64,000 bases of DNA from Sinonovacula constricta (GCA_007844125.1 CM017563.1:28918814-28982813), one strand, 5' to 3'. Shown: positions 10,381 through 22,514, counted from the stretch's first letter. The notes: generated by a model from the sequence alone, not told the origin. A program made the numbers and translations.

Positions 10381-11150
10381 GTAAGCGTGGGTGTAAGAAT
10401 AAGTGAGAGAGTAAGAGTAGAGTGAGCAAAGGTGTGGAAGTGGGTATGGGTGTGGTGTAAATGTGAATGTGAGGGTGGTGTGAATGTGGGTGTAATAGTG
10501 GGTGTGTTGTGAACGTGGGTGTGAGAGTAAGAGTAGAGTGAGCAAGTGTGCGGGAGTGGCTATGGGTGTGATAGTGGGTGTGGTGTACATGTGATTGTGA
10601 GGGTAAGAGTAGAGTGAGCAAGTGTGCGGGAGTGGCTATGGGTGTGATAGTGGGTGTGGTGTACATGTGATTGTGAGGGTAAGAGTAGAGTGGCTATGGG
10701 TGTGATAGTGGGTGTGGTGTACACGTGATTGTGAGGGTAAGAGTAGAGTGGCTATGGGTGTGATAGTGGGTGTGGTGTACATGTGATTGTGAGGGTAAGA
10801 GTAGAGTGGGTATGGGTGTGAAAGTGAGTGTTGTGAATGTGGGTGTAAGAGTAGATTGGGTATGGGTGTGAAAGTGAGTGTTTTGAATGTGGGTGTAAGA
10901 GTAGAGTGGGTATGGGTGTGAAAGTGAGTGTTGTGATTGTGAGTGTAAGAGTAGAGTGGGTATGGGTGTGAAAGTGAGTGTTGTGAATGTGAGAGTAAGA
11001 ATAGAGTGGTCTAAGGTGTGGCCATATGGGTGTGAGATTGGGTGTGGTGTGAAAGTGAATAAGAGAGTAGTGTTATGATGACAGTGAGAGTGGGTGTTGT
11101 GTTAATAAGTGAGGTCTGAGCATGGGAAAGTTGGTGGATGTGACAGTAGG
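10381..11150 (+). repeat. G/T-rich minisatellite block
   Basis: Tandem repeats of GTGGGTGTGA-type words. The spacing changes along the block. Two units of 76 bp start at TGGCTATGGG (10557, 10633), then units of 58 bp follow (10691, 10749, 10807). Finally an exact 50-bp period appears with TATGGGTGTG at 10811, 10861, 10911 and 10961. Open frames on the minus strand here (rich in Thr, His, Ser, Leu) are artefacts of the repeat. Confidence 0.9.
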
Positions 11151-11159
11151 TGTGAGCGG

Positions 11160-13430
11160 TACTCCTACATTCACAACCACGTTCCTACTGTCTCAGTCTC
11201 ACTTCCATACCCACACTTACTGTCACGATTACATCACAACCACAATCTCACTATTATTTCAACATTCAAACTCAAACCTTTATTCTTATTCACACTCCCC
11301 TTCTTATTCCTACATTCACACCCTCAGACTTACTCCAAGTTTTACGTCCATAATCCCACTCATATTATCACAATAAGTTCCACTCATACTCCTACTTTCA
11401 CAACCACACTACCACTCTTAAATTTAGAACCACACTACCACTCTCTCCTAATTGTCCATCCGTATTTCATATTACTTTCACTTGCACACCTACATTCACC
11501 AGCTTTTCCCCTACACCTCCACATGCACTTCTACGTTCAAACCCACACTTCCACTTGCGCTCCAACTTTCACACCCCACACTTCCACTTGCATTCCTACT
11601 TTCACACCCACACTTCCACTTGCACTCTTACTTTCACACCCCACACTTCCACTTGCACTCTTACTTTAACACCCCACACTTTCACTTGCACTCTTACTTT
11701 CACACCCCACACTTCTACTTGCACTCTTACTTTTACACCCCACACTTCCACTTGCACCCTCCCCCTTTCACACCCCACACTTCCACTTGCACTCTTACTT
11801 TTACACCCCACACTTCCACTTGCACCCTCCCCCTTTCACACCCCACACTTCCACTTGCACCCTCCCCCTTTCACACCCCACACTTCCACTTGCATTCCTA
11901 CTTTCACACCCACACTTCCACTTGCACTCTTACTTTAACACCCCACACTTCCACTTGCACTCTTACTTTCACACCCCACACTTCCACTTGCACTCTTACT
12001 TTAACACCCCACACTTCCACTTGCACTCTTACTTTAACACCCCACACTTCCACTTGCACTCTTACTTTCACACCCCACACTTCTACTTGCACTCTTACTT
12101 TCACACCCCACACTTCCACTTGCACTCTTACTTTTACACCCCACACTTCCACTTGCACCCTCCCCCTTTCACACCCCACTTCCACTTGCACACCCACATT
12201 CACCACCTTTTCCCCTACTTTCACACCCACACTTCCACTTGCACTCCAACTTTCACACCCACACTTCCACTTGCACTCCAACTTTCACACACACACTTCC
12301 ACTTGCACTCCCACTTTCACACCTCACTTCTACTTGCACTCCCACTTTCACAACCACACTTCCACTTGCACGCCAACTTTCACAACAACACTTTCACTTG
12401 CACTCCCACTTTCACACAAACACTTCCACTTGCACTCCAGCTTTCACACCAACACTTCCACTTGCGCTCCAACTTTTACACCGACACTTCCACTTGCACT
12501 CTTACTTTCACACCCCACACTTCTACTTGCACTCTTACTTTCACACCCCACACTTCCACTTGCACTCTTACTTTCACACCCCACACTTCCACTTGCACTC
12601 TTACCTTCACACTCCACACTTCCACTTGCACCCTCCCCCTTTCACACCCCACTTCCACTTGCACACCCACATTCACCACCTTTTCCCCTACTTTCACACC
12701 CACACTTCCACTTGCACTTCAACTTTCACACCCACACTTCCACTTGCACTCCAACTTTCACACCCACACTTCCACTTGCACTCTAACTTTCACACACACA
12801 CACACACTTCCACTTGCACTCCCACTTTCACACCCCACACTTCCACTTGCACTCCCACTTTCACACCCCACTTCTATTTGCACTCCTACTTTGAAACACC
12901 ACACTTTCACTTGCGCTCCCACTTTCACACCCCAGTTCTATTTGCACTCCCACGTTCACACCTACACTTTCACTTGCACTTCTATTTTCACACCCCACAC
13001 TTTCACTTGCGCTTCCACTTTCGCACACATACTTCCACTTGCAAACCTACTTTCGTATTTTTACTGTCACATCCACATTCCCACTCCTTCTCCTACATTT
13101 ACACCTACTACTCACACCCATCCACACTTCCAATCTTACTCTTACTTTTACGTCTACACTCCCATTCCTACTTTTATACCCACACACTTCAACCGACAAT
13201 TTTAATCTTGCGCTTCTTTTCACAACCACACTCCTACTCTTACTGTTATTTTCACATTCACACTATCAATCATACTTCTAATTTTCCGTAAATATTCGAT
13301 ACTTCTTTAACTTGCACACCCACATTCACACTTTTATTCCTACTATCACGCCCACACTTCCATTTTTCATACAACCTTCACATCCACACACCTCCACTTT
13401 TCCTCCTATACCCATCCGCACCTTTCATAC
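11160..13430 (+). repeat. C/A/T-rich minisatellite, 33-bp unit
   Basis: The block is built from units like CACTTCCACTTGCACTCTTA followed by CTTTCACACCCCA, 33 bp in the cleanest part (about 11575-12640), with 32-bp and shorter variants. Because 33 is a multiple of three and the unit lacks stops in several frames, frames of up to 472 residues stay open in all three forward frames, and shorter ones on the reverse strand. They read as 11-residue repeats such as TSTCTLTFTPH. These are not genes. A distinctive segment (CACCCACATTCACCACC) recurs at about 12189 and 12662, 473 bp apart, indicating a duplicated super-block. Confidence 0.92.
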
Positions 13431-13489
13431 ACACACACATATTAATTATATATTGCACACATCCTCTTTTTGAAACATTTCAAAACACT

Positions 13490-14385
13490 CCTGAAAGCTT
13501 TAGCTTAACGCTATATATATTTTATGCATTATCCGAACGGTTTTATCAAGTAGCTACTGTTCTAAAGCCCTTTCAGTATTTATCGAGTTAGAAGAGCTTG
13601 AGAAAAAAAAAGTTGTTACATTTTATCACAATTCATTGATAAAACACTTCATATAGAGACAAAGGAATCCATATTACGCCTCGTTCTAATTACGTTTGGA
13701 TAAATAACGTTATGAATTATGCGAATCTGTTTTGTGTTCAAACAAAACCAAACGTAATCAGTGCCACTTGCCTGATTTTTAGAATTTCTCTGGATATACA
13801 AAAACGTCACATGACATGATCAGTATAACAGATGATGGTTGAGCTAATGTGGACAATGCCAGATAAATCCCGTCAGACAGAAACTGTGACGTTCGTTCAT
13901 TTACCCATGCTTTTCAACGCAGAATGGTGTATAGATACGGCTATCGACACAAATGAAACAAGTAAAACCTATTCTGAAATATAACCGAGTGTTCGGCGTG
14001 TTAGCCACACGCTGTCTTTCATGCAACATATGTTCTACAATAGTTTTATTACATTAATATAATACTAAATCTCTATTTTTCATGTATAAAATCTCACACA
14101 AAATAAAACCGCTCATAAATTTGACAGCAATTTGTAGCTTTACCAACAGTCAAACAATGTCGCTTGAACACAATAAACGAAATTCTGGGCCTTAAAATCA
14201 TTGTTGATTTGAAATCCTATAATTAGTCATTCACGAAATGGGTGATAAAAGAATAAACCAGCAAAATGCTGTGCCTCTTTAATATCTAGAAAAAAAAAGA
14301 TTTAATACTATATGACAAAGTCCTATGAGCATTGCAACAAATACCAAAATTTGATAAGGCACTGGACGAATGTAAAAGAACAAAT
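13490..14385. other. No gene recognised
   Basis: Unique-looking A+T-rich sequence between the minisatellite and a family X copy. No convincing open frame. Confidence 0.5.
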
Positions 14386-14387
14386 AT

Positions 14388-14700
14388 GTGATGAGTCATT
14401 TCACAAAAAGAGCAAGCCCGACAGTTACCGCTTTGGAACGGTCAGTCGGCAATATGGACCGACTGCGGTGCTTAAACGGTTTTACAGAGTTCAAACCTGC
14501 ACTTCCTGGGGGTTTTCTTAATTGCAAGCAACAAAAGGAAAAGCGATCTATTTGAATAACAATTTCCAAGCGCTGACGTCTTCTTTGATAAGATTTATGA
14601 CGAAAGTAGTGACGTCTTTGAAAAAATAATGTCCACATAGTATTTAGAAGAGAGAGAGACCCGACAGTTACAGCCTTGGAACGGTATGTATAGTATCTTC
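14388..14700 (+). repeat. Dispersed repeat family X, copy 3
   Basis: This is the best-preserved copy. It has GAGTCATTTCACAAAAAGAG, then the GGAACGG core, then a perfect stem at 14443-14465 (CAGTCGG, 9-nt loop, CCGACTG). It continues through GCACTTCCTGG, CCAAGCGCTGACGT and TGTCCACATAGT. A second partial core (CCCGACAGTTACAG, CCTTGGAACGGTA) lies about 240 bp further on at 14662-14692, in the same orientation. A 119-residue minus-strand open frame is only a reading of the repeat. Confidence 0.75.
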
Positions 14701-15191
14701 CTTGTGTACTATACAGTATAAAGACCGACCTGTCTATTTTTTCACGACCTGGCATAATGACAAATTTAAACAGACATTTCTTATCCTAGCATTGCATAGC
14801 ACTCATTAGAGATATATCTTGGCACCGGAGAAAATGAATAAACGACTAATACCTCCGTTACATCCGTAAAAAACAGTGCTTTATCCGGGAAAAGAAAAGT
14901 TTATAATACATTGCAAACTCTTAGAACAGTGATAACCTACTTAGGACATACTTACAGGCCGCAGCGAAGTACTGTGCGACCGTTTGCTGAGATAAGTGTG
15001 GGCAACTCCTTCCCTGTATACTGTGCGACCATTTCCTACTGTTTGCTTAGATCACCATGGAAGATTCCTTCCTTGTCTACTGTGCGACATATTCCTACAA
15101 TTGCTGAGGTTGACAATTTCTTCTTTGTCTCATGCACGACCATTTCCTACTATTTCAGATATTATATGTTTACATACATATAAATACATAT

Positions 15192-15359
15192 TGTAACGCA
15201 GGCCGGCGCTCCTCAACGGTCACCCATCCGTACACCGGCCACGGTAACCGTTGCTTAACCGCGCAAATCGGGAAGCCGCTGAAACCGCGTCGCTAAAGAG
15301 TTAACCCAGCAGCGAGGCTGGTTTGAAGCGCTTATATTTCTACCCCTGCGGTCGTTACA
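15192..15359 (-). repeat. 3' LTR of the miniature element
   Basis: This is the downstream LTR in the sense direction, 168 bp, nearly identical to its partner. Their near identity suggests insertion not long ago, because both LTRs are copied from one template at integration. Confidence 0.8.
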
Positions 15360-15373
15360 TTACTCTCCCCTCC
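15360..15373 (-). other. Polypurine tract
   Basis: On the minus strand GGAGGGGAGAGTAA lies directly against the 3' LTR, the expected position for the second-strand primer. Beside it, at 15377-15395, is a perfect 8-bp hairpin with a 3-base loop. Confidence 0.7.
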
Positions 15374-15443
15374 GAGAAGTCTCGTCCCGAGACTTGGCCT
15401 GGGAAGATCCGTCAGCACGCAACTCCAGTCCGGCAGTTGACTA

Positions 15444-15460
15444 TCCCACCGCTGCCACCA
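15444..15460 (-). other. Primer binding site matching tRNA-Leu
   Basis: The plus strand reads TCCCACCGCTGCCACCA. As I remember them, eukaryotic tRNA-Leu genes of the AAG/TAG type end in TCCCACCGCTGCCA, to which CCA is added. The minus strand is therefore complementary to that tRNA 3' end over 17 bases, one base inside the LTR, exactly where a retrotransposon primer site belongs. Confidence 0.8.
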
Positions 15461-15461
15461 A

Positions 15462-15733
<272 letters not shown>

Positions 15734-16147
15734 GCTGCAATAGTCGATCATGGCTGATACTTTATCCGGTATTTCCGTTAAACAAGCCGAAAGTAAACAG
15801 TGTCGTCGGTATTTTTCCGAGCCGAGGCGAATTCTTAAATTGTGCTATTCCGTCCTACGAGTTAATAATCTTTTTCTTTCCTTCCGAAAAAGACAAAGCT
15901 GGCCCTGTTCTCTTTCGAGTCGAGCTTCCTTTGTCCATCATTGTTATTTTCGAATTCGTGGACGAAAGAAAGAGAAAGTAAAGATGAATAACTATTGACG
16001 AACGGCCATTATACATGTCCTTTTTTGGATCTGAAACGTTACTTGCATTTAATTGTCGATAAAATAAGACAAAACTTTGATTAAAGGGCAATTTGTCTTT
16101 TCATCAATATGTCTCGTTCGCTAAATAATTGTCATACGTTTCATTTT

Positions 16148-16357
16148 CTAATAGCTTAGGTGGTAGAGCGTCGGCTTGTGGATCGGGAGGTCGTTGGTTC
16201 AAACCCTGGCCGGGTCAAACCAAAGACTTTAAAGTTGGTAGTAGTGGCTTCCCTCCTAACGCTCGGACTAAGGGGACAGCATTACGCCTGACTCGTCGGC
16301 CGGGTTCAGTCCCTGGGCACCTCATAAGTGCCCTTGTGCTATATTGATAGAAATGTC
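16148..16357 (+). mobile_element. tRNA-derived SINE family A, 3'-truncated
   Basis: TAGCTTAGGTGGTAGAGCG is an A box, and GGTTCAAACCC about 40 bases on is a B box. The body then shows CTTTAAAGTTGGTAGTAGTG, GGACAGCATTACGCCTGACT and GTGCTATATTGATAGAAATG. The same order is found inverted at 32731-33006 and, as a 3' part, at 29341-29455. This copy keeps the head but loses the GGCAAAAATG tail. Confidence 0.85.
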
Positions 16358-16359
16358 CC

Positions 16360-17440
16360 ATAATAATCTCGTTTATCATCTAGTTTCTATTTTTAATTGA
16401 AGAAGGGACTTGCTTATTATTCTTGCGATATTATCTGTTGCACTTTCAATCTTTTCCCTAAACATTTGCAAAACATACGCACAATCCCATCATTATCACT
16501 TCAGTGATCTGCTCCCAAAATAATTCCATGTTATCAAGTAGATTGTGTTGGTTATCATCTGTCAATAAAAGCCACATGATTTGTCTAAGAAATTGTTAAA
16601 AAATGAATAAGTATGCTTCAATCTACCGCTATTCAATTGTATGTATATTTGATGAAAGCAATGATAAAGCTGTCGTCTTTTAGCGAAAGATGATAACACT
16701 GCTTAACAAGATGCGTTTATAGAAATTGTGGTTTTTGTTGAAGGAACTTTAATTATGATTCATCAATCAATGGTTTATCATTTCGGCATTTGTCGAACGT
16801 CACACATTGTTTTTATTTATAAAAACAGACTGAGGTATAACAAAAAATAAAAAGTTAAAAAGATACAGGTATGATTTCAACAACTGACAGCCTGCCAATA
16901 GTGATAATTTATCAAGAAGTTATGTCATTAACAAATTGATTGAACGGTTTAAGTTGAAGAGATTTTCAATCCGCAGAATATAAAGTGTACAAATGTGTCT
17001 ACAATTTCAAGTAGAAATGTGCTGATTTAATTTTAGTTTATCAATAAAACGAGATATCTTGTCTAAAGATTTTTTCTGCAGGAAATAATAAATCAGAACT
17101 TGACATCTGTTTCAGAAATATTCAACCGTTTTATTTGCACAAAGAAAGTTTCTATATTTTAAAATACAGGCAGATTAAAATAATTAAAGAATATAATTAT
17201 TACTTCCTTTCAGAACACACGTAAGACATTAATATGAAATTAATACTTACTTTTAGAATAAATGCGCAACCTTAACGACTTATGCAAGAAGAAACTCTAG
17301 CGACGACAAATAAATGTTTATATGAACGTATTATACCCTTGTTAAGTTTTGAAATGACCAATTAACTTATGTTAGGACACAATATTAAAAGCATCGAACT
17401 CATACGCAAGCTTAACGTGATTTATTATACAAATAATATA
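16360..17440. other. No gene recognised
   Basis: A+T-rich sequence with no coding or repeat signal that I can support. Confidence 0.5.
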
Positions 17441-17561
17441 CAATTATTTACTTACTAGCTGGGAAATATGCTATGACATTGACAAAAAAAATCGTTATTG
17501 ACCGTTGCGAGATTTTTGGTCAATATCACAGCATATTTTCCAGCTAATAATTAAATAACTG
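17441..17561. repeat. Long imperfect palindrome 1
   Basis: The left arm 17441-17483 and the reverse complement of 17519-17561 agree at 37 of 43 positions, with a 35-base loop. The conserved inner part contains AGCTGG and AATATGCT. This could be a short hairpin MITE or foldback element. Confidence 0.8.
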
Positions 17562-17565
17562 TTTT

Positions 17566-17585
17566 ATTACATGAACTATAAATAG
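17566..17585. repeat. Outer inverted repeat between two palindromes, left copy
   Basis: This 20-base block matches the reverse complement of 17875-17894 at 19 positions. It immediately follows palindrome 1, and its partner immediately precedes palindrome 2, giving a symmetric layout from 17441 to 17968. Confidence 0.7.
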
Positions 17586-17893
17586 TTAATAATTAATAGT
17601 TTTTATTTCTTTAATTATTATCTAAACTCAAATGCAAGAAAATAGTTTACATTGTTTACTTCGTGAATAGTGTTCGTCTGGGACGAGTATCCCACAATGC
17701 GTGCAATTCAAAGGAGCGTACAATTCTAAGGAATTTTTGTAGATGCGAACTCATAATATTGATGGAAATTTCGCATTCTATTAATAGACCGGTTAACATC
17801 AGCGAAAGTGGGTCAATATCTATATTTATTGATTCGACTATTTTTTGGGTGTGACCAATCGTCTAATGTTGCGTCTATTTATAGTTCAAGTAA

Positions 17894-17968
17894 TAAATAC
17901 TTATGTTGAGCTCGATATTTACTTTTGCGGACCGCAAAACTACATATAGACCTCAACATTAGTATTTA
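17894..17968. repeat. Long imperfect palindrome 2
   Basis: The palindrome is centred at 17931 on TTTTGCGGACCGCAAAA, which is perfect apart from the central base. The arms extend to about 37 bases each with roughly five mismatches, including a CTCAACAT block. Confidence 0.8.
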
Positions 17969-18264
17969 CTCGTTATATTAATATGTATTATTCAAGGCTT
18001 CCAAACTATCCGAAGACATGGTTTGAAACAGTCTCGCGTGTTTGCTACGTGAAGCCATGTTTGTTTACAATGCGCATGAAAAAATCGTCGTGAGAAGAGC
18101 AAAGGGGCACTTTTTTCGGACTCGCGCGTACGAAGCTCTCGACCAATCAAAATGCTTCAAATTCATAGGGTATATAATATTTTCAAATATTTAAAATTAA
18201 GTAGCAAATCTCAATGACCCCTGTATTTTTTTTTTGTGGCTTTTTCGGCTGTTGTTTTTAACAA

Positions 18265-21200
18265 CGATGGTCAATGTTTGCCAGGTCGAGTAAGATGACA
18301 TACAGGGTAACCAAACAACAATGTTTGCCAGGTCGAGTAACATGTAAAGGAGGGTAACCCAACAACAATGTTTGCCAGGTCGAGTAACATGTAAAGGAGG
18401 GTAACCCATCAACAATGTTTGCCAGGTCGAGTAACATGTAAAGGAGGGTAACCCATCAACAATGTTTGTCAGGTCGAGTTAGATGTAATGGAGGGTAACC
18501 CATCAACAATGTTGCAAGGTCGAGTTAGATGTAATGGAGGGTAACCCATCAACAATGTTTGTCAGGTCGAGTTAGATGTAACAGAGGGTAACCAAACAAC
18601 AATGTTTGTCAGGTCGAGTTAGATGTAATGGAGGGTAACCCATCAACAATGTTTGCCAGGTCGAGTTAGATGTAAAGGAGGGTAACCCAACAACAATGTT
18701 GAAAGGTCGAGTTAGATGTAATGGAGGGTAACCCATCAACAATGTTTGCCAGGTCGAGATAGATGTAAAGGAGGGTAACCCAACAACAATGTTTGCCAGG
18801 TCGAGTTAGATGTAAAAGAGGGTAACCCAACAACAATGTTGCAAGGTCGAATTAGATGTAATGGAGGGTAACTAAACAACAATGTTTGCCAGGTCGAGTT
18901 TGATGTAATGGAGGGTAACCCAACAACAATGTTGAAAGGTCGATTTAGATGTAATGGAGGTTAACCCATCAACAATGTTTGCCAGGTCGAGTTAGATGTA
19001 AAGGAGGGTAACCCAACAACAATGCTGAAAGGTCGAGTTAGATGAAATGGAGGTTAACCCATCAACAATGTTTGCCAGGTCGAGTTAGATGTAAAGGAGG
19101 GTAACCCAACAACAATGTTGCAAGGTCGAATTAGATGAATGGAAAGTAACCCAACAACAATGTTGCAAGGTCGAATTAGATGTAATGGAGGGTAACTAAA
19201 CAACAATGTTTGTCAGGTCGAGTTAGATGTAATGGAGGGTAACCCAACAACAATGTTGCAAGGTCGATTTAGATGTAATGAAGGGTAACCCAACAAAAAT
19301 GTTGCAAGGTCGATTTAGATGTAATGGAGGGTAACCCAACAACAATGTTGCAAGGTCGAGTTAGATGTAATGGAGGGTAACCCAACAACAATGTTGCAAG
19401 GTCGATTTAGATGTAATAGAGGGTAACCCAACAACAATGTTGCAAGGTCGATTTAGATGGAATGGAGGTTAACCCAACAACAATGTTGCAAGGTCGAGTT
19501 AGATGTAATGGAGGGTAACCCAACAACAATGTTGCAAGGTCGATTTAGATGTAATAGAGGGTAACCCAACAACAATGTTGCAAGGTCGATTTAGATGGAA
19601 TGGAGGTTAACCCAACAACAATGTTGCAAGGTCGATTTAGATGTAATGGAGGGTAACCCAACAACAATGTTGCAAGGTCGATTTAGATGTAATAGAGGGT
19701 AACCCAACAACAATGTTGCAAGGTCGATTTAGATGTAATAGAGGGTAACCCAACAACAATGTTGCAAGGTCGATTTAGATGTAATGGAGGGTAACCCAAC
19801 AACAATGTTGCAAGGTCGATTTAGATGTAATGGAGGGTAACCCAACAACAATGTTGCAAGGTCGATTTAGATGTAATGGAAGGTAACCCAACAACAATGT
19901 TGCAAGGTCGAATTAGATGTAATGGAGGGTAACCCAACAACAATGTTTGTCAGGTCGAGTTAGATGTAATAGAGGGTAACCAATCAACAATGTTTGTCAG
20001 GTCGAATTAGATGTAATGGAGGGTAACCCAACAACAATGTTGCAAGGTCGAATTAGATGTAATGGAGGGTAACCCAACAACAATGTTTGTCAGGTCGAGT
20101 TAGATGTAATAGAGGGCAACCAATCAACAATGTTTGTCAGGTCGAGTTAGATGTAATGGAGGGTAACCCAACAACAATGTTGCAAGGTCGAGTTAGACGT
20201 AATGGAGGGTAACCCATCAACAATGTTTGCCAGGTCGAATTAGATGTAATGGAAGGTAACCCAACAACAATGTTGCAAGGTCGAATTAGATGTAATAGAG
20301 GGTAACCTAACACCAATGTTGCAAGGTCGAGTTAGATGTAATGGAGGGTAACCCAACAACAATGTTTGTCAGGTCGAGTTAGATGTAATAGAGGGTAACC
20401 AATCAACAATGTTTGTCAGGTCGAGTTAGATGTAATGGAGGGTAACCCAACAACAATGTTGCAAGGTCGAGTTAGACGTAATGGAGGGTAACCCAACAAC
20501 AATGTTTGTCAGGTCGAGTTAGATGTAATAGAGGGTAACCAGTCAACAATGTTTGTCAGGTCGAGTTAGATGTAATGGAGGGTAACCCAACAACAATGTT
20601 GCAAGGTCGAGTTAGATGTAATGGAGGGTAACCCAACAACAATGTTTGTCAGGTCGAGTTAGATGTAATAGAGGGTAACCTAACAACAATGTTGCAAGGT
20701 CGAGTTAGATGTAATGGAGGGTAACCCAACAACAATGTTTGTCAGGTCGAGTTAGATGTAATAGAGGGTAACCAATCAACAATGTTTGTCAGGTCGAGTT
20801 AGATGTAATGGAGGGTAACCCAACAACAATGTTGCAAGGTCGAGTTAGACGTAATGGAGGGTAACCCAACAACAATGTTGCAAGGTCGATTTAGATGTAA
20901 TGGAGGGTAACCCAACAACAATGTTTGCCAGGTCGAATTAGATGTAATGGAGGGTAACCCAACAACAATGTTTGCCAGGTCGAATTAGATGTAATGAAGG
21001 GTAACCCAACAACAATGTTTGTCAGGTCGAGTTAGATGTAACAGAGGGTAACCCAACAACAATGTTTGTCAGGTCGAGTTAGATGTAATAGAGGGTAACC
21101 CATCAACAATGTTTGCCAGGTCGAGTTAGATGTAAAGGAGGGTAACCCAACAACAATGTTGAAAGGTCAAGTTAGATGTAATGGAGAGTAACCCATCAAC

Positions 21201-22513
21201 AATGTTTGCCAGGTCGAGTTAGATGTAAAGGAGGGTAACCCAACAACAATGTTTGCCAGGTCGAGTTAGATGTAAAAGAGAATAACCCAACAACAATGTT
21301 TGTCAGGTCGAGTTAGATGTAATAGAGGGTAACCCATCAACAATGTTTGCCAGGTCGAGTTAGATGTAAAGGAGGGTAACCCAACAACAATGTTTGCCAG
21401 GTCCAGTTAGATGTAATAGAGGGTAACCCAACAACAATGTTGCAAGGTCGAGTTAGATGTAATGGAGGGTAACCCAACAACAATGTTGCAAGGTCGAATT
21501 AGATGTAATGGAGGGTAACCCAACAACAATGTTGAAAGGTCGAGTTACATGTAATAGAGGGTAACTCAACATCAATGTTGCAAGGTCGATTTAGATGTAA
21601 TGGAGGTTAACCCATCAACAATGTTTGTCAGGTCGAGTTACATGTAATGGAGGTTAACCCATCAACAATGTTGAAAGGTCGAGTTAGATGTAAAGGAGGG
21701 TAACCCAACAACAATGCTGAAAGGTCGAGTTAGATGTAATGGAGGGTAACCCATCAACAATGTTTGCCAGGTCGAGTTAGATGTAAAGGAGGGTAACCCA
21801 ATAACAATGCTGAAAGGTCGAGTTAGATGTAATGGAGGTTAACCCATCAACAATGTTTGCCAGGTCGAGTTAGATGTAATGGAGGGTAACCCAACAACAA
21901 TGTTGAAAGGTCGAGTTAGATGTAATGGAGGGTAACCCAACAACAATGCTGAAAGGTCGAGTTAGATGTAATGGAGGTTAACCCATCAACAATGTTTGCC
22001 AGGTCGAGTTAGATGTAAAGGAGGGTAACTCAACAACAATGTTGCAAGGTCGAATTAGATGTAATGGAAAGTAACCCAACAACAATGTTGCAAGGTCGAA
22101 TTAGATGTAATGGAGGGTAACTAAACAACAATGTTTGTCAGGTCTAGTTAGATGTAATGGAGGGTAACCCAACAACAATGTTGCAAGGTCGATTTAGATG
22201 TAATAGAGGGTAACCCAACAACAATGTTGCAAGGTCGATTTAGATGTAATAGAGGGTAACCCAACAACAATGTTGCAAGGTCGATTTAGATGTAATGGAG
22301 GGTAACCCAACAACAATGTTGCAAGGTCGAGTTAGATGTAATGGAGGGTAACCCAACAACAATGTTTGCCAGGTCTAGTTAGATGTAATGGAGGGTAACC
22401 CATCAACAATGTTTGTCAGGTCGAGTTAGATGTAATGGAGGTTAACCCAACATCAATGTTTGCCAGGTCGAGTTACATGTGATGGAGGGTAATCCAGCAA
22501 CAATGTTTGCCAG
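18265..22513 (+). repeat. Satellite array, 46/47-bp unit, about 90 copies
   Basis: A continuous tandem array with a unit like GGTCGAGTTAGATGTAATGG followed by AGGGTAACCCAACAACAATG and TTGCAA (46 bp). A 47-bp variant carries TTTGYCAG in place of TTGCAAG. Each 46-bp unit holds two short dyads, GGGTAACCC and CAACAATGTTG, and one CpG (GGTCGA). The first units (to about 18480) carry a GTAACATGTAAAGG variant not used later. Central units (about 19260-19910) are nearly identical, and edge units are the most diverged. No open frame or promoter is seen. Confidence 0.95.
19937..20870 (+). repeat. 140-bp trimer higher-order repeat inside the satellite
   Basis: Units follow the order 47 (ending ACCAATC), 47 (ending ACCCAAC), 46 (TTGCAAG type). 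The marker CAATC junction occurs at 19981, 20121, 20400 and 20773, with a CAGTC variant at 20540. Three of these fit the 140-bp period or twice it (140, 279, 140). The last step is 233, which equals 140 plus two monomers. Confidence 0.8.
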
Positions 22514-22514
22514 C

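Noticed and set aside
11452..13291. Long plus-strand open frames of 350, 444 and 472 residues
   Set aside because: They overlap in all three frames over a 33-bp tandem repeat and encode only 11-residue low-complexity repeats.
18265..22513. CRISPR array
   Set aside because: Units are contiguous without unique spacers, and the context is eukaryotic.
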